From Amaurobius ferox (Eukaryota > Arthropoda > Arachnida > Araneae > Amaurobiidae): a stretch of 64,000 nt of DNA. The position numbers were made by a program, and so were the translations under genes. Below, piece by piece: positions 35,494 to 44,500 of this stretch. The notes under the pieces are model-generated. The model did not search any database. It saw nothing but the letters and a program-made list of their open reading frames with translations, and was not told the DNA's origin. The DNA is taken from contig OX578152.1 of the NCBI GenBank assembly GCA_951213105.1, positions 76,006,680-76,070,679 of the forward strand, given 5' to 3'. The stretch's first letter is position 1. Every line of letters starts with the position of its first letter.

Positions 35494-35880
35494 GGGCCAA
35501 CGGCCGTACCGTGCTGAAAACACCGGTTCTCGTTAGATCACCGAAGTCAAGCAGCATCGGCCGCGGTTAGTACTTGGTGGGTGACCACCTCGGAACACCG
35601 CGTGCTGTTGGCCATCTCGGGTGCGGTATCCCCGTGGTTTGCGCGCTAGATTTGCACGCTACCACAAATGCCGCCGTGTTCATGCGGAGTACGATCACGT
35701 TAAACATGTGGGTCCGTAAGTCCTTCCGAGAGGTTGGTGGTAGGGGAAGGAGGGTACGGTCCCTGTGGATGCCTCCCCCACTGGGTTCCGGTCTAAATTG
35801 GGTAGCACTTCCCGGTCGTCCAAACTGATACCTTACACCTTTCTGGTAGGTCGGACGGTCTGGGTCTCAACAACAACAAC
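35494..35880 (+). mobile_element. Full-length 5S-rRNA-derived SINE (SINE3-type)
   Basis: 387 bp, flanked by the perfect 13-bp duplication AATACTTTCCTTA (35481-35493 and 35881-35893), which proves retroposition into the stem-loop repeat. Order: 5S-like head (35496-35612), GC-rich body with CATGCGGAGTACGATCAC, GGTGGTAGGGGAAGG and CCACTGGGTTCCGGTC, then GGTCGGACGGTCTGGGTC and a (CAA)n tail. The 5S head would supply an internal Pol III promoter, and the tail is presumably recognised by a LINE reverse transcriptase. The frame across it is not a gene. Confidence 0.92.
35496..35612 (+). ncRNA. 5S-rRNA-like head of the SINE
   Basis: About 117 nt, the length of a 5S rRNA. GCCAACGGCCGTACCGTGCT at the 5' end pairs with CGTGCTGTTGGC at the 3' end (helix I). 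Internally it has GTTCTCGTTAGATCACCGAA, AAGTCAAGCAGCATCGG (A-box region) and GGTTAGTACTTGGTGGGTGA (C-box region), in the spacing of animal 5S genes. It is fused directly to the SINE body rather than followed by a T-run, so I treat it as SINE promoter, not as a 5S gene. Confidence 0.85.
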
Positions 35881-36179
35881 AATACTTTCCTTATACATTA
35901 TTGTATATAAGGAAAGTAAAAAACGCTGGAGCGATTTAGCTCCAATATGGGGGACGATAATAGTGCTTATATTGTCTAGATGTAAACGTCGAGAAAATAT
36001 CTGATTTGGTCAGTACATGACTTTCCCTACAAACTTAAATTCATTTTCTCTTTATTTCTTTAATAATTTAATAAAGTTTTATTGCAAAAAACAACACGTA
36101 TGCATATTTAAAATTACACTGAATTTGTAATTCCGTTTTCGTTTTCATTGAATAACTACGCGTATTTTCAAAGGCAGCT

Positions 36180-36660
36180 TAACAAAAATGCGAAAAAACT
36201 AAAATATCTCAACAACGGCTAATCTTAGAGTAATGGGATTGGTCATGTTTTTTTAATCGTCAAAAATTACGTATAAATCAAGCATTTAATTAATGCATTT
36301 GAGCATACGTAGTCTTTTATTTTAGATTTCAATTATTTTTGAGGGTCATTTTGAAAAAAAAAAAGCAATTCCCATTTTTCTGAATCGTACCAAAATCTAA
36401 TCAGCACCAGGGTGACCAACAATACCTACCAAATTTTACGACATTTGGTCCATTAGTTTATGAGTTAGAGTGGATACATTCATTGCATAGACAAACACAC
36501 ACAGAGAGAGACACACACAGACGCCACGCTAAAAATGGTGTTTTCATGTTATAGAGGTCCCAAAACGTGTAAATCCTTCGAAAACTCGAATTGCGATTTT
36601 CGACACGTTTCCAATACTTTCCCTATACATTACCATGTATTGCAAGATAAAGTAAAAATG
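36180..36660 (-). mobile_element. Stem-loop repeat, second subfamily, reverse copy
   Basis: Reverse of 33097-33560: ACCAGGGTGACCAACAATAC, GAGTTAGAGTGGATACATTC, a CACACAGAGAGAG run, TCCCAAAACGTGTAAATCC, CGAATTGCGATTTTCGAC, then ACTTTCCCTATACATTACC with an inverted GTATTGCAAGATAAAGT. Confidence 0.6.
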
Positions 36661-36879
36661 ATGTATGTAATCCACGACACCATGTTTTTAACGCTGAATT
36701 GTACATTGGGCGCTATTCCGGATGACAGCATATAAAACAATTTCGAAATATCCAATTTACTTAATTATCAATTTAGAATATATTTTTATTAATGTCATCC
36801 GCAATAAGCAATAGAATCCATATATTGAAACATTTTAATAATTTATTCATAAATTTGGAGTTATTTTCGTTAATTTAAC

Positions 36880-37120
36880 TATAGCGTCATTTTTGCAATT
36901 TTGACGATATTTTTATCAATCTGGGACGAAATATTGCCAAGGTGGCGACATTTCGCTACATGAGTCGCCAAGTTCATCGAATTTATCACCAAGCGTTACA
37001 GGCAAATGAAGAAAAATGCTTTTCTTATATTTGAATTACTATTGGTGAATTGTTAGGCTTTAAAATACAAAACTATTACTCGAAGTAATAGTTTTGGAAA
37101 TTATAAGAATGGTTAAGATT
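36880..37120 (-). repeat. Diverged fragment of the GTCGCCAA-rich core of the 0.95-kb repeat
   Basis: GCCAAGGTGGCGACATTTCG, GAGTCGCCAAGTTCATCG and ATCACCAAGCGTTACAGGC parallel the core at 42110-42185. Neither end of the element is present. Confidence 0.5.
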
Positions 37121-37269
37121 GGTGTAAATATATTTATCACATAACATTAATAATATAAACATCTTGATTTATCTGTCTATCCTGGATGACGCTGCTACAA
37201 AATGTTGTCAAACGTATTTCAATCAAAGATAAACATTTCAATTTTTATGATATAACTGTGGTGCAGTTG

Positions 37270-37516
37270 TGTGAGACCAGAAATAGATCTCACACCAATT
37301 AATGGGAGACAGCTTTATGTACATTATTTACTGTGTCTGAAACGTCAGACAATACCTTCAGCCTCAATGACGCCAAGCATGCTGACCCAAAGGTCAGAAA
37401 ACCATAAATTTAGGGGTGTCAAGGCAGAAGGTATTGTCTGACGTTTCAGACACAATAAATAATGTACATAAAGCTGTCTCCCATTAATTGGTGTGAGATC
37501 TATTTCTGGTCTCACA
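37270..37516. repeat. Inverted repeat, 247 bp, arms about 90 bp
   Basis: Begins TGTGAGACCAGAAATAG and ends CTATTTCTGGTCTCACA. The arms are nearly perfect up to GACAATACCTTC/GAAGGTATTGTC, around a spacer of about 70 bp containing GACGCCAAGCATGCTGACC. The terminal TGTGAGACCAG is shared with the candidate LTR at 44501-45087. No target duplication was found. Confidence 0.8.
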
Positions 37517-37517
37517 A

Positions 37518-37800
37518 TAACCATGGAGTTTTACGTAGTGTATGACATCATATACTGAAAGTGACGTCATGATGTGGTGTGGGCTACCTGTTTTTTACGT
37601 ATTGTTGTGACTGTATTTCTTTCACATCGAAATTATGATGTAACCATGGAGCTTTGCGTAACGTATGACTTCTGATACTGAAAGTTAGTCATGATATAGG
37701 CAGCCTGTATCCCTACATAATGCAATAACTATACTTCTTTTACAGCGAAATTATGATGTAACCATAAAGCTTTAGCGCATGACTTCATATACTGAAAATG
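37518..37800. repeat. Tandem repeat, units about 120 bp
   Basis: Three successive units start TAACCATGGAG/TAACCATAAAG at 37518, 37641 and 37759 (the last partial). Each contains ATACTGAAAGT-like and TCGAAATTATGATG-like blocks (third unit incomplete). The start of unit 1 (ATAACCATGGAGTT) abuts the inverted repeat directly, and a similar GTAACTATGAAGTT follows the TCTCACA end at 45087. Confidence 0.75.
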
Positions 37801-37891
37801 AAACCCTGATGTTATTTTATTTCTTATCATTTCTTATATTTTTATTTAAGATATCATGTAACTCAGAATGTTACGCTCATTTTGTTAACAT

Positions 37892-37973
37892 GTTTAACCA
37901 AGACTTAACTGTATCCCACGTCCTGCGATCGCTTAACAACGGAAAGCGGGATACAGTTAAGCCTTGGTTTAAC
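37892..37973. repeat. Strong isolated hairpin, 26-bp arms
   Basis: GTTTAACCAAGACTTAACTG plus TATCCC on the left is matched by GGGATA plus CAGTTAAGCCTTGGTTTAAC on the right, one mismatch in 26. The 30-bp loop is CG-rich at its centre (CCTGCGATCGC). It resembles neither family around it. Confidence 0.8.
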
Positions 37974-38039
37974 ATTCAAGCTTCCTTCAGTAAAAGTAGG
38001 AAATATTATTCTTGCGTGGTTTTAGTATATTACTTTTAG

Positions 38040-38620
38040 GGCGGAATGCCCGCGGGCCTGACTAGGCAAAAATTAACAAAAATGTCGCCGAATTAATAAA
38101 AATGTCGCCAAATTGATTAAAAAAATGTCGCCAAATTGATAGAACTGGCGCTAAAACAATAAAAATGACGACAAATTGATGCAAATTCAATATCTTGGAA
38201 ATAATATAAGAATCTACTATAAAAGTAACCTATTTCTCTGGTCGTAACGCTTGGCAAAACTTTGGCGATACATTTTGGAGGCATATCGCCAACTTGGCGA
38301 GTTTTTTAATTTTTCCAAATTGTATAAAATGTCGCCAAATTAATAAAAATGACATTAAATCAATGGAAATGACTAATTTATGAAAATTCAATATCTTGGA
38401 AAGAACATAGTAAACGAACATAAGAATAACCCATTTCTCCGTCCGTACGTAATGTTTGACGAAAAATTTGACGGGATATCGCAAACTTGGCAACTTTTTA
38501 AATTTTGCCAGATTAGCGAAAATGTCGCCAAATTGATAAAAATATCACCAAATTGATAAAAATGACGCTAAATGGAGACAATGCTTTGCAACTTTTTAAT
38601 TCCGTCATATGACGGGCATA
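38040..38620 (+). repeat. Local tandem array of the GTCGCCAA-rich core
   Basis: The core segment of the 0.95-kb repeat occurs here in about three consecutive degenerate units (breaks near 38232 and 38445). Each has CTCYGKYCGTAAYGYTTG-like, ATCGC(C/A)AACTTGGC-like and GTCGCCAAATTGATAAAAAT phrases. It is cut on the right by the Tc1-like element at 38628. Confidence 0.6.
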
Positions 38621-38984
38621 CCTTCTACAGCCTTGATCAAAAGTATAAGGTACTCTAATTTTTCTACTTTAACTGCGGGTGCATTACTTGAAATCATCTC
38701 ATTTGTTTATTACTGCATACGTAGTAGAAAGTTGAAATGATAAAGCAAACGTCATTTCAACTGACAACCAATAAAACATTTCCGGGACGATAACTGGAAA
38801 TTTCAGGTTTTTGTGGAAACAGTCGGTTGCATTCTCTGTTCTGGTTTATACACGTGCACGCAATTATTGCTTATCTCATCTAAATTTGAGGTCTTGTCTG
38901 TATAAAATGCCGAAAACAAAGGAGCTTAGCAACGAACAACGGTTAAAAATTCAATTTTTATACGAGCAAGGCAATAGTCAATGT

Positions 38985-39126
38985 TGTTGCTGAGACCCAG
39001 ACCGTCCGACCTACCAGAAAGGTGTAAGGTAACTGTTTGGACGGCCGGGAAGTGCCACCCAATTTAGACCGGAACCCAGTGGGGGAGGCATCCACAGGGA
39101 CCGTACCCTCCTTCCCTACCGCCATA
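38985..39126 (-). mobile_element. 5'-truncated 5S-type SINE inserted in the Tc1 transposase
   Basis: Only the 3' 142 bp of the SINE (from ACCGTACCCTCC back to the tail at 38985) are present. The duplication GCAATAGTCAATGT is exact at 38971-38984 and 39127-39140 (14 bp). The insertion postdates the Tc1 element and hits the N-terminal coding region. Confidence 0.92.
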
Positions 39127-39564
39127 GCAATAGTCAATGTGAAATACACTATCAATCGTCTTAATACATCTTAATCCTACTTAATCCTTCGTCTTAATAC
39201 TTCTTAATCGTCTTAATACTTCGTCTTATACTGGTAGTCATTTAATTCGTCGAAGAAATGAGAGAGAAAAAAATCACTACACCCAGGAATGACCGACTAC
39301 TTTTGAAACGATTTGCATTGAAAAATCGTAGAAAATATTAATTTCAATTAGCTGCTGAATTGTCAGAGGCAACAAGAAAAAGTATCTCTGCTCCAACCAC
39401 TAGAAGACGGCTTGTAGAAGCTGGCTAGAAAGGTTGCAAGGCCAGGAAGAAGCCATGGATTTCCGAAATAAACAAAAAAGAAACGGTTGGAATGGGCTCT
39501 TAAACATAGTCATTTTACTGAAGATTGGACGAAAGTTCTGCGGTCTGATGAATCAAACGTTCAG

Positions 39565-39677
39565 GTATGTTTCATTTGACTTGCCTTTTATTCAAAACTA
39601 GCGTGATATTGTCAATATGTAGCAACTTTTTTTGTAAAGCTCTTTAGGATGTTAGTAAAATAATTTCAATACTATAG
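39565..39677 (+). other. Intron in the Tc1 transposase
   Basis: 113 bp starting GTATGTTTC after CAG and ending ACTATAG before GTATTTGG. Removing it joins two parts of the catalytic domain in the same frame (…SNVQ then VFGTP…). It is AT-rich with a T-run in the middle, as for a short spliceosomal intron. Confidence 0.75.
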
Positions 39678-40365
39678 GTATTTGGAACACCTGGTGTGTC
39701 TTATGTGAGGAGACGTGTAGGCGAGGAATATAAGGAACAGTGCATAGTGCCCACTGTGAATCATGATGGTGGTACCATAATGATTTGGGGATGCATGATA
39801 GCCGAATGAAAGTGTGGGCGAAATGTACATCTGTGAGGGACGAATGAACTCTTTGATGTACATAAATGTACTAGAAGCAACACTGAAAGCATCTTTTTAA
39901 CGAATTTTCGGCGTTACAAACATAGTTGGGGTCAGACTCTAACAAGACAATGCAACTTGTCACATATCTGCTGTGACTATGAAGTGGTTTAGGAGAAAAT
40001 GATATACATCTTTTGCATTATCCTCCCACAGTCTCCAGACCTCAACCCCATTGAACAGTTGTGGGCGCTTCTCAAATGCAAGATCAGGAAGCATACTATT
40101 ACTTCCAAAACAACCTTAAAATTCATATTGCAAGAAGAATGGAAGAAAATACCGAGGGAGAAATGCAGTAGGTTAATACGCTCTATGTCTAAAAGAATTA
40201 ATGCCGTCATAAAGGCGAAATGAAGTCCAACCAAATATTGATAAGTTTAAATAAAAAATGATTATTTTGAATCTCTGCATTTTTATTTTATCCCAACACA
40301 TTAGTACTAGTTTAAAATAAATGGATTTTAGTAGGGTGCCTATAATACATTTGATCAAGGCTGTA

Positions 40366-40680
40366 GTTACATATGAAAATTGAACATATTTCTCAATAAT
40401 TATTATTTTTTTTTAATGTTGTTATTTATTTTTATAAATTTATTTGGAATATGTGCAATATCTCGAAAACGGTTCATGTTAGTGTTCTAAAGTTTATGTC
40501 AATCGTTTTCTAATGAAATATTATGTAAGAAATAATTATTTACGTAACTGTTTTGAAGATTTCTATTTTCAATAAATTACGTCAAAAATGGTTATTTATT
40601 TAATAATACTGAATGTCCAGATTTTTAGACGATTATTTCAAATATTAATTCGAAAATTATTATTATCGAAATGTGTGAGG
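40366..40680 (-). repeat. Fragment of the 0.95-kb stem-loop repeat (reverse)
   Basis: TTACATATGAAAATTGAACA, CAATATCTCGAAAACGGTTC, GTTCTAAAGTTTATGTC and AATCGTTTTCTAATGAA follow the core of 42320-42480. It begins immediately after the Tc1-like element and stops before the microsatellite end. Confidence 0.65.
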
Positions 40681-40919
40681 TCTATATAACCTTTGGTTAT
40701 TACTTCCCTCAGTTACGTTAGTGTTTATGTTTGACCTTACATAAACAACTTCTGATGGGTTTGGTTAGGTAGGCCAATCACCAAGCCAAGTAATAGTCTG
40801 CGGTCCTACACAGCGAAAATATAAGTTTTGGATCGTGAGTGAGAAAGAAAGTCTGGCTCAGGGGGTGCATGTCCCGAGGCATGACTGGCTTCATTATATT
40901 TACTTGGATATGTGCATGT

Positions 40920-41290
40920 GACGACACGAGAATTAAGAACGCGCGAATGTTTCCTCGGGTTCTTAAGACGGACCAAACTTCTTAACTGCGACTGTCATCT
41001 TACTACAATGATGTCCCTAAATTTCCTTGGATGTCACTGGATCCTGTGTGCAGAGCACAATTTAAAATCTTTGCGCATGTTGTCTACTACTGGATATTGC
41101 CACTTCAAAATTAACAAACAATTTTTAACTGTAATTTATGTAAAAAAATTTTGTCTTTTGGCAACTCCTCTCAAAGTTTACGCTGGTCCGTGAAGTCACG
41201 AATGACGAAACTTATTTCCCACGACGTCAAGCTGACAACTTTTTCATTAGTTGCTGGGCTGGGTGCCCAACCTTATATTAAAGAACCTAG
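40920..41290 (+). repeat. Interspersed repeat shared with 3560-3885
   Basis: TACTGGATATTGCCACTTC, AAATTAACAAACAATTTTT, GAATGACGAAAC, GACAACTTTTTCATTAG and CCAACCTTATATTAAAGAAC all recur in the same order in the interior of the 3229-4338 element. No terminal inverted repeats were found around this copy. Confidence 0.6.
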
Positions 41291-41930
41291 TTTGGCTGAA
41301 GTTCTGCTCGAGTCTAACAAAAGTGGAGTTGCAAAAAACCCGGGAATTTTGAGACACGGAAATAAATCCGGGGATTTTGGAAGTATTGGAAATTTTGATG
41401 AAAAGAAACTAGTTTATGCGTTTCTTATATGATCTGGTTAATCACGCCCATTACACAGTTTAAATCTTATTGATAGATCGCACTTTAAATACATTTACGA
41501 AATATTGATTAGTTTGAAGGTGAATTCTATTGAATAAAATTTTTTGAAAATTTAAAATTACAAAAGTTTTTGTTAAAAATGTGCAATTTATATTAGACAC
41601 AAAATTATTAAAATGTTATTGGGCTTACTATGAATTTCTTATTATTGTTCAACATAAAATTAATATTAACAAATTTATCACTTTGTAATATGTATTCTAT
41701 AGTTTGGAGTGTTTTTACTTCTTAAATATTTATAAATTAAATAATAATTTATTTGTGAAATTAATTTTCAATTTTATGTATAATAAGAAAATCGCACAAT
41801 TTTTAAATATTTTTCCTGGATCTAGCAAATCTCTCTCTATTTTCTATACTTTAGTTATTTACAGTTATGAATGCAGAAAATAAATATTAGTTTTTAAGTC
41901 ATACACATTTCTTTTTGCAATACAAAAAAA

Positions 41931-42883
41931 TCTGATGTGGGCAACAGATGACTTTCCTTATATAATGTAATGAATTTACTACTTTTACAGTAAAAAAATA
42001 GTTTTTTTTACAGTATATTCTTTCCAAGATACTGAATTTTCGACAATTAGTCGTCATTTTCATTGATTTAGCATCATTTTTATCCATTTGGCGAGATTTT
42101 CGTTAATTTGGCAACATTTCAAAAATTTGCCAAGTTGGCGACATTCCGCCAAATTTGTCGCCAAAATCTCGCCAAGCGTTATGGACGAAGAAGTAAGTTA
42201 TTCTTACAGCAGATAAATGACTATTGGCGTTCAAATACAAAAGTATTGCTCAAAGTATCTTTCTTCATGAATGGAACGAGCTAGATCCACGAGAAGGATG
42301 TCACCCAATTTATCGCATGGAATTACATATGAAAAGTGAACGTGTTTCTCAATTGGAATTTTTTTTATTTTGTATGACTTTTTGATAATTTTTTTTAAAA
42401 ATGTGCAATATCTCAAGAACGGTTCATGTTAGCGTTCTAAAATTTATGTCAATCGTTTTCTAATGAAAAATTACATAAGAAATATCTATTTGCGTAACTT
42501 TATTAGCGGTTTTGATTTTTTGACGATTTTTTCAAAATTTCCCTTGAAAATTTAGGGGGGTTCTGAACATTCGATTGCGTATAAAAACAATAGGCTTCCA
42601 GTGTTTACAAATTGTGACTTTTGTACCAAATTTTGTTCGAATCGGTCCATTCGTTCGTCAATTATCGTCTCCACAGACTCACTGACACACACACACACAT
42701 ACTTTCACACACACACACATACATACTTTCACACACACACACACACACACAGACATCACTTCAAAAATGTTTGATTCGTGATCAGGGATGCTTGAAACGT
42801 GCTCTCCTGTCGAAAACTGGAATTCGAATTTTGGACCCCGTCACAATACTTTCCTTTTACATTATGCATATAAGGAAAGTAAT
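41931..42883 (-). mobile_element. 0.95-kb stem-loop repeat, near-complete reverse copy
   Basis: Best single copy with both ends: TCTGATGTGGGCAACAGATG preceded by an A-run, GACTTTCCTTATATAATG, the GTCGCCAA-rich core (42110-42180), GATCCACGAGAAGGATGTC, CAATATCTCAAGAACGG, CGAATCGGTCCATTCG, two CA blocks (42685-42752), GATCAGGGATGCTTG, and the terminal ACTTTCCTTTTAC…TAAGGAAAGT stem-loop. Frames such as that at 42621-42890 are translations of the microsatellite region, not genes. Confidence 0.8.
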
Positions 42884-43524
42884 ACAATAACTCATAATTC
42901 CCAGTTTTTTTCAAAATTTCCTTCCTCCCAAACCCAGTTTATTTCCGGGATAAACTGGTTTTTTTCCCGTCTTTGCAACTCTAGGTGGAAGTGGAGTTTA
43001 GCCGAGTTAGTGCTCCAGTTGAGCTGGAAGTTGGTATTTAAGTGGCTGGGTGAATGAAAAGGGTGGAAAATGCACGTTCGTGGAGCAGAACACTATTGAT
43101 ACAACTATGATAATGAGGATCTAGTATTACAAGTTGGCTAGAACAAGATTTATATGTCCAGGAAACAGTTTGGTAAGCATCGACGGTTTATATATATTCC
43201 ACTGATTACGTAACTATAGTTATATCACCAGGCCCGGATGAAGTTCAATATTGATCTGCTTTTTTATTAAAGGACGGTAATGTGGCTGTTTTAGTATCTG
43301 TCGATATTTATTTATTCAGTCATCTGCTGTATTATTCTTGAGTGCATAAAATATGGTTTAAGTTAACTTACTGCGTTAGTGCGTTATTATCCCTGTCCGT
43401 AAGGCCCTTTTGTATCAATTACTGCCAAAGTATGGGGGTCATGACAATTTACTTGGCATATCTTAGATTCACGCAACTAAGGTACTAGCCCGAACACGGT
43501 TAAGACTTTTACAAATGATTATTT

Positions 43525-43790
43525 CGATTGCGCCTTAAATCAATAGGTTTCCAGTATTCACTGATGGTAATTTTTGTACCAAATTTTGTTCAAAACGCTC
43601 CATTCGTTCGTGAGATGTTGCTTCCACAGACTCACGGATACACACACAGACAGACATCGCCTCAAAAACGTTCGATTCAAATTCAGGGATGCTTGAAACA
43701 TGCTCTCCCGTCGAAATCTCTAATTAGAATTTTCGACCCCCTTTCCAATATTTTCTCTATATATTATACTATGCATATAGGAAAAGTAAA
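43525..43790 (-). repeat. Truncated 0.95-kb stem-loop repeat (microsatellite and stem-loop end)
   Basis: AATAGGTTTCCAGTATTCAC, CGCTCCATTCGTTCGTGAG, a short CACACACAGACAGACA run, TTCAGGGATGCTTGAAACA and ATATTTTCTCTATAT…ATATAGGAAAAGTA match the last quarter of 41931-42883. Confidence 0.65.
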
Positions 43791-43829
43791 AATTCGAAAT
43801 ATGTAGAGTTTAGCTATAAAACAAGATTT

Positions 43830-44100
43830 TAATCAGTGACCTTTCGTAAAATGAAAACTTCTGAAGCGATTTAGATCCAATTTGGGTGGCATATTGTAGT
43901 ATATATTGCTTGTATGGAGATATAGAATGTCTCTTTAAATAATGTATATAGTTTGACTCAAAGGTCAAATGCCCACTTGTTTCGCTTGGAGAGTCTCAGG
44001 ATTGCTTCAATCCTCAACTTTTTAAAGCGATCTGCAAAAATTGAGTAAGGATTGTTTTTATGTGATGTTTCAGGTGAAAACAAACAAATCAATTCCCGTT
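43830..44100 (+). repeat. Interspersed repeat, family of 19190
   Basis: ATCAGTGACCTTTCGTAAA, GATCCAATTTGGGTGGCAT and ACTTGTTTCGCTTGGAGAG parallel 19380-19510. Confidence 0.45.
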
Positions 44101-44500
44101 ACATTAAGTTAAACTGTGCAATTTCTATCCATTACGACGACTCTGTCATTTAAAAATATACGATGGCACAAAATAAAAATGAAATTGTTTGTATACTGCA
44201 AATAGGATATAATTTTAAATATATATTTAGTTACTATATTATAATAGAACCAACTTATAAAGAGCCCTTATTATAATCAGATTTCGAATGTAACTGTGGT
44301 GAATACATTAATAGCCCCGTAATAACCCACCGTTACTTCTTTGCACGAGTTCCTTAACATAATCATTAAATCAAAAACACTACACATTATAATTCACATC
44401 TTTAAATTTTAAAATAAATTATCATTTATTCACACCTCTATTATTGTCATAATTAAATTACATCAATTTTAATATAACCTTAAGGAGGAGAAAAATACAA

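Larger units (their letters stand above)
34795..35916 (-). mobile_element. 0.95-kb stem-loop repeat (reverse orientation), split by a SINE
   Basis: Reverse-oriented copy of the 17778 element: CTCGCCAAGAGTTATGG, GATCCACGAGAATGAT, CAATATCTCGAGAACGG, the CA/CAGA microsatellite (35358-35390), GATCAGGGATGCTTG, and the terminal stem-loop ACTTTCCTTATAC…ATAAGGAAAGTA at 35883-35916. The 5S-headed SINE (35494-35880) interrupts it exactly in the first stem arm. Its far end (toward 34795) is truncated compared with 41931 and 46440. Confidence 0.75.
38907..40223 (+). pseudogene. Tc1-like DD34E transposase pseudogene
   Basis: The ATG at 38907 begins MPKTKELSNEQRLKIQFLY, a Tc1 N-terminal helix-turn-helix start. 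The frame is cut after GNSQ by the SINE at 38985-39126 and soon hits stops. The catalytic core is still legible: KRLEWALKHSHFTEDW and RSDESNVQ (first Asp, ends 39564), an intron, VFGTPGVSYVRRRVGEEY and IMIWGC (39678 onward), QDNATCHIS (second Asp, about 39948), and SPDLNPIEQLWALLK (the Glu, about 40035), with the C-terminal part open to the stop at 40221-40223. Several frameshifts and internal stops make it inactive. A Tc1 transposase is normally about 340 residues. Confidence 0.85.
38628..40363 (+). mobile_element. Tc1-like transposon, 1736 bp including a SINE insertion
   Basis: Ends CAGCCTTGATCAAAAGTAT (38628) and ATACATTTGATCAAGGCTG (40363) are inverted repeats with one mismatch in the outer 20 bp, and TA lies on each side (38626-38627, 40364-40365), as expected for Tc1/mariner insertion. 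It contains a transposase pseudogene with an intron and a minus-strand SINE. Left and right flanks come from opposite orientations of the 0.95-kb repeat, so the target was already rearranged or two copies met here. Confidence 0.9.

Noticed and set aside
35496..35612. A functional 5S rRNA gene
   Set aside because: No T-run terminator follows. The sequence continues straight into the SINE body, and the whole unit is flanked by a retroposition duplication.
35574..35828. Open frame of 84 codons with a GC-rich, protein-like translation, recurring at 25-240 and 48232-48492
   Set aside because: It is the SINE body read in one frame. It appears in every copy, spans the 5S head in some copies, starts at a non-ATG codon in some, and has no domain. 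Treated as SINE, not gene.
42621..42890. Frames with HTHTHTH and SLQKC..IRDQGCLKRALLSKT-type translations (also 35275-35517, 47148-47417, 43528-43806)
   Set aside because: These are translations of the microsatellite and stem-loop end of the 0.95-kb repeat. The CA run gives the His-Thr repeats. There is no consistent start or length.
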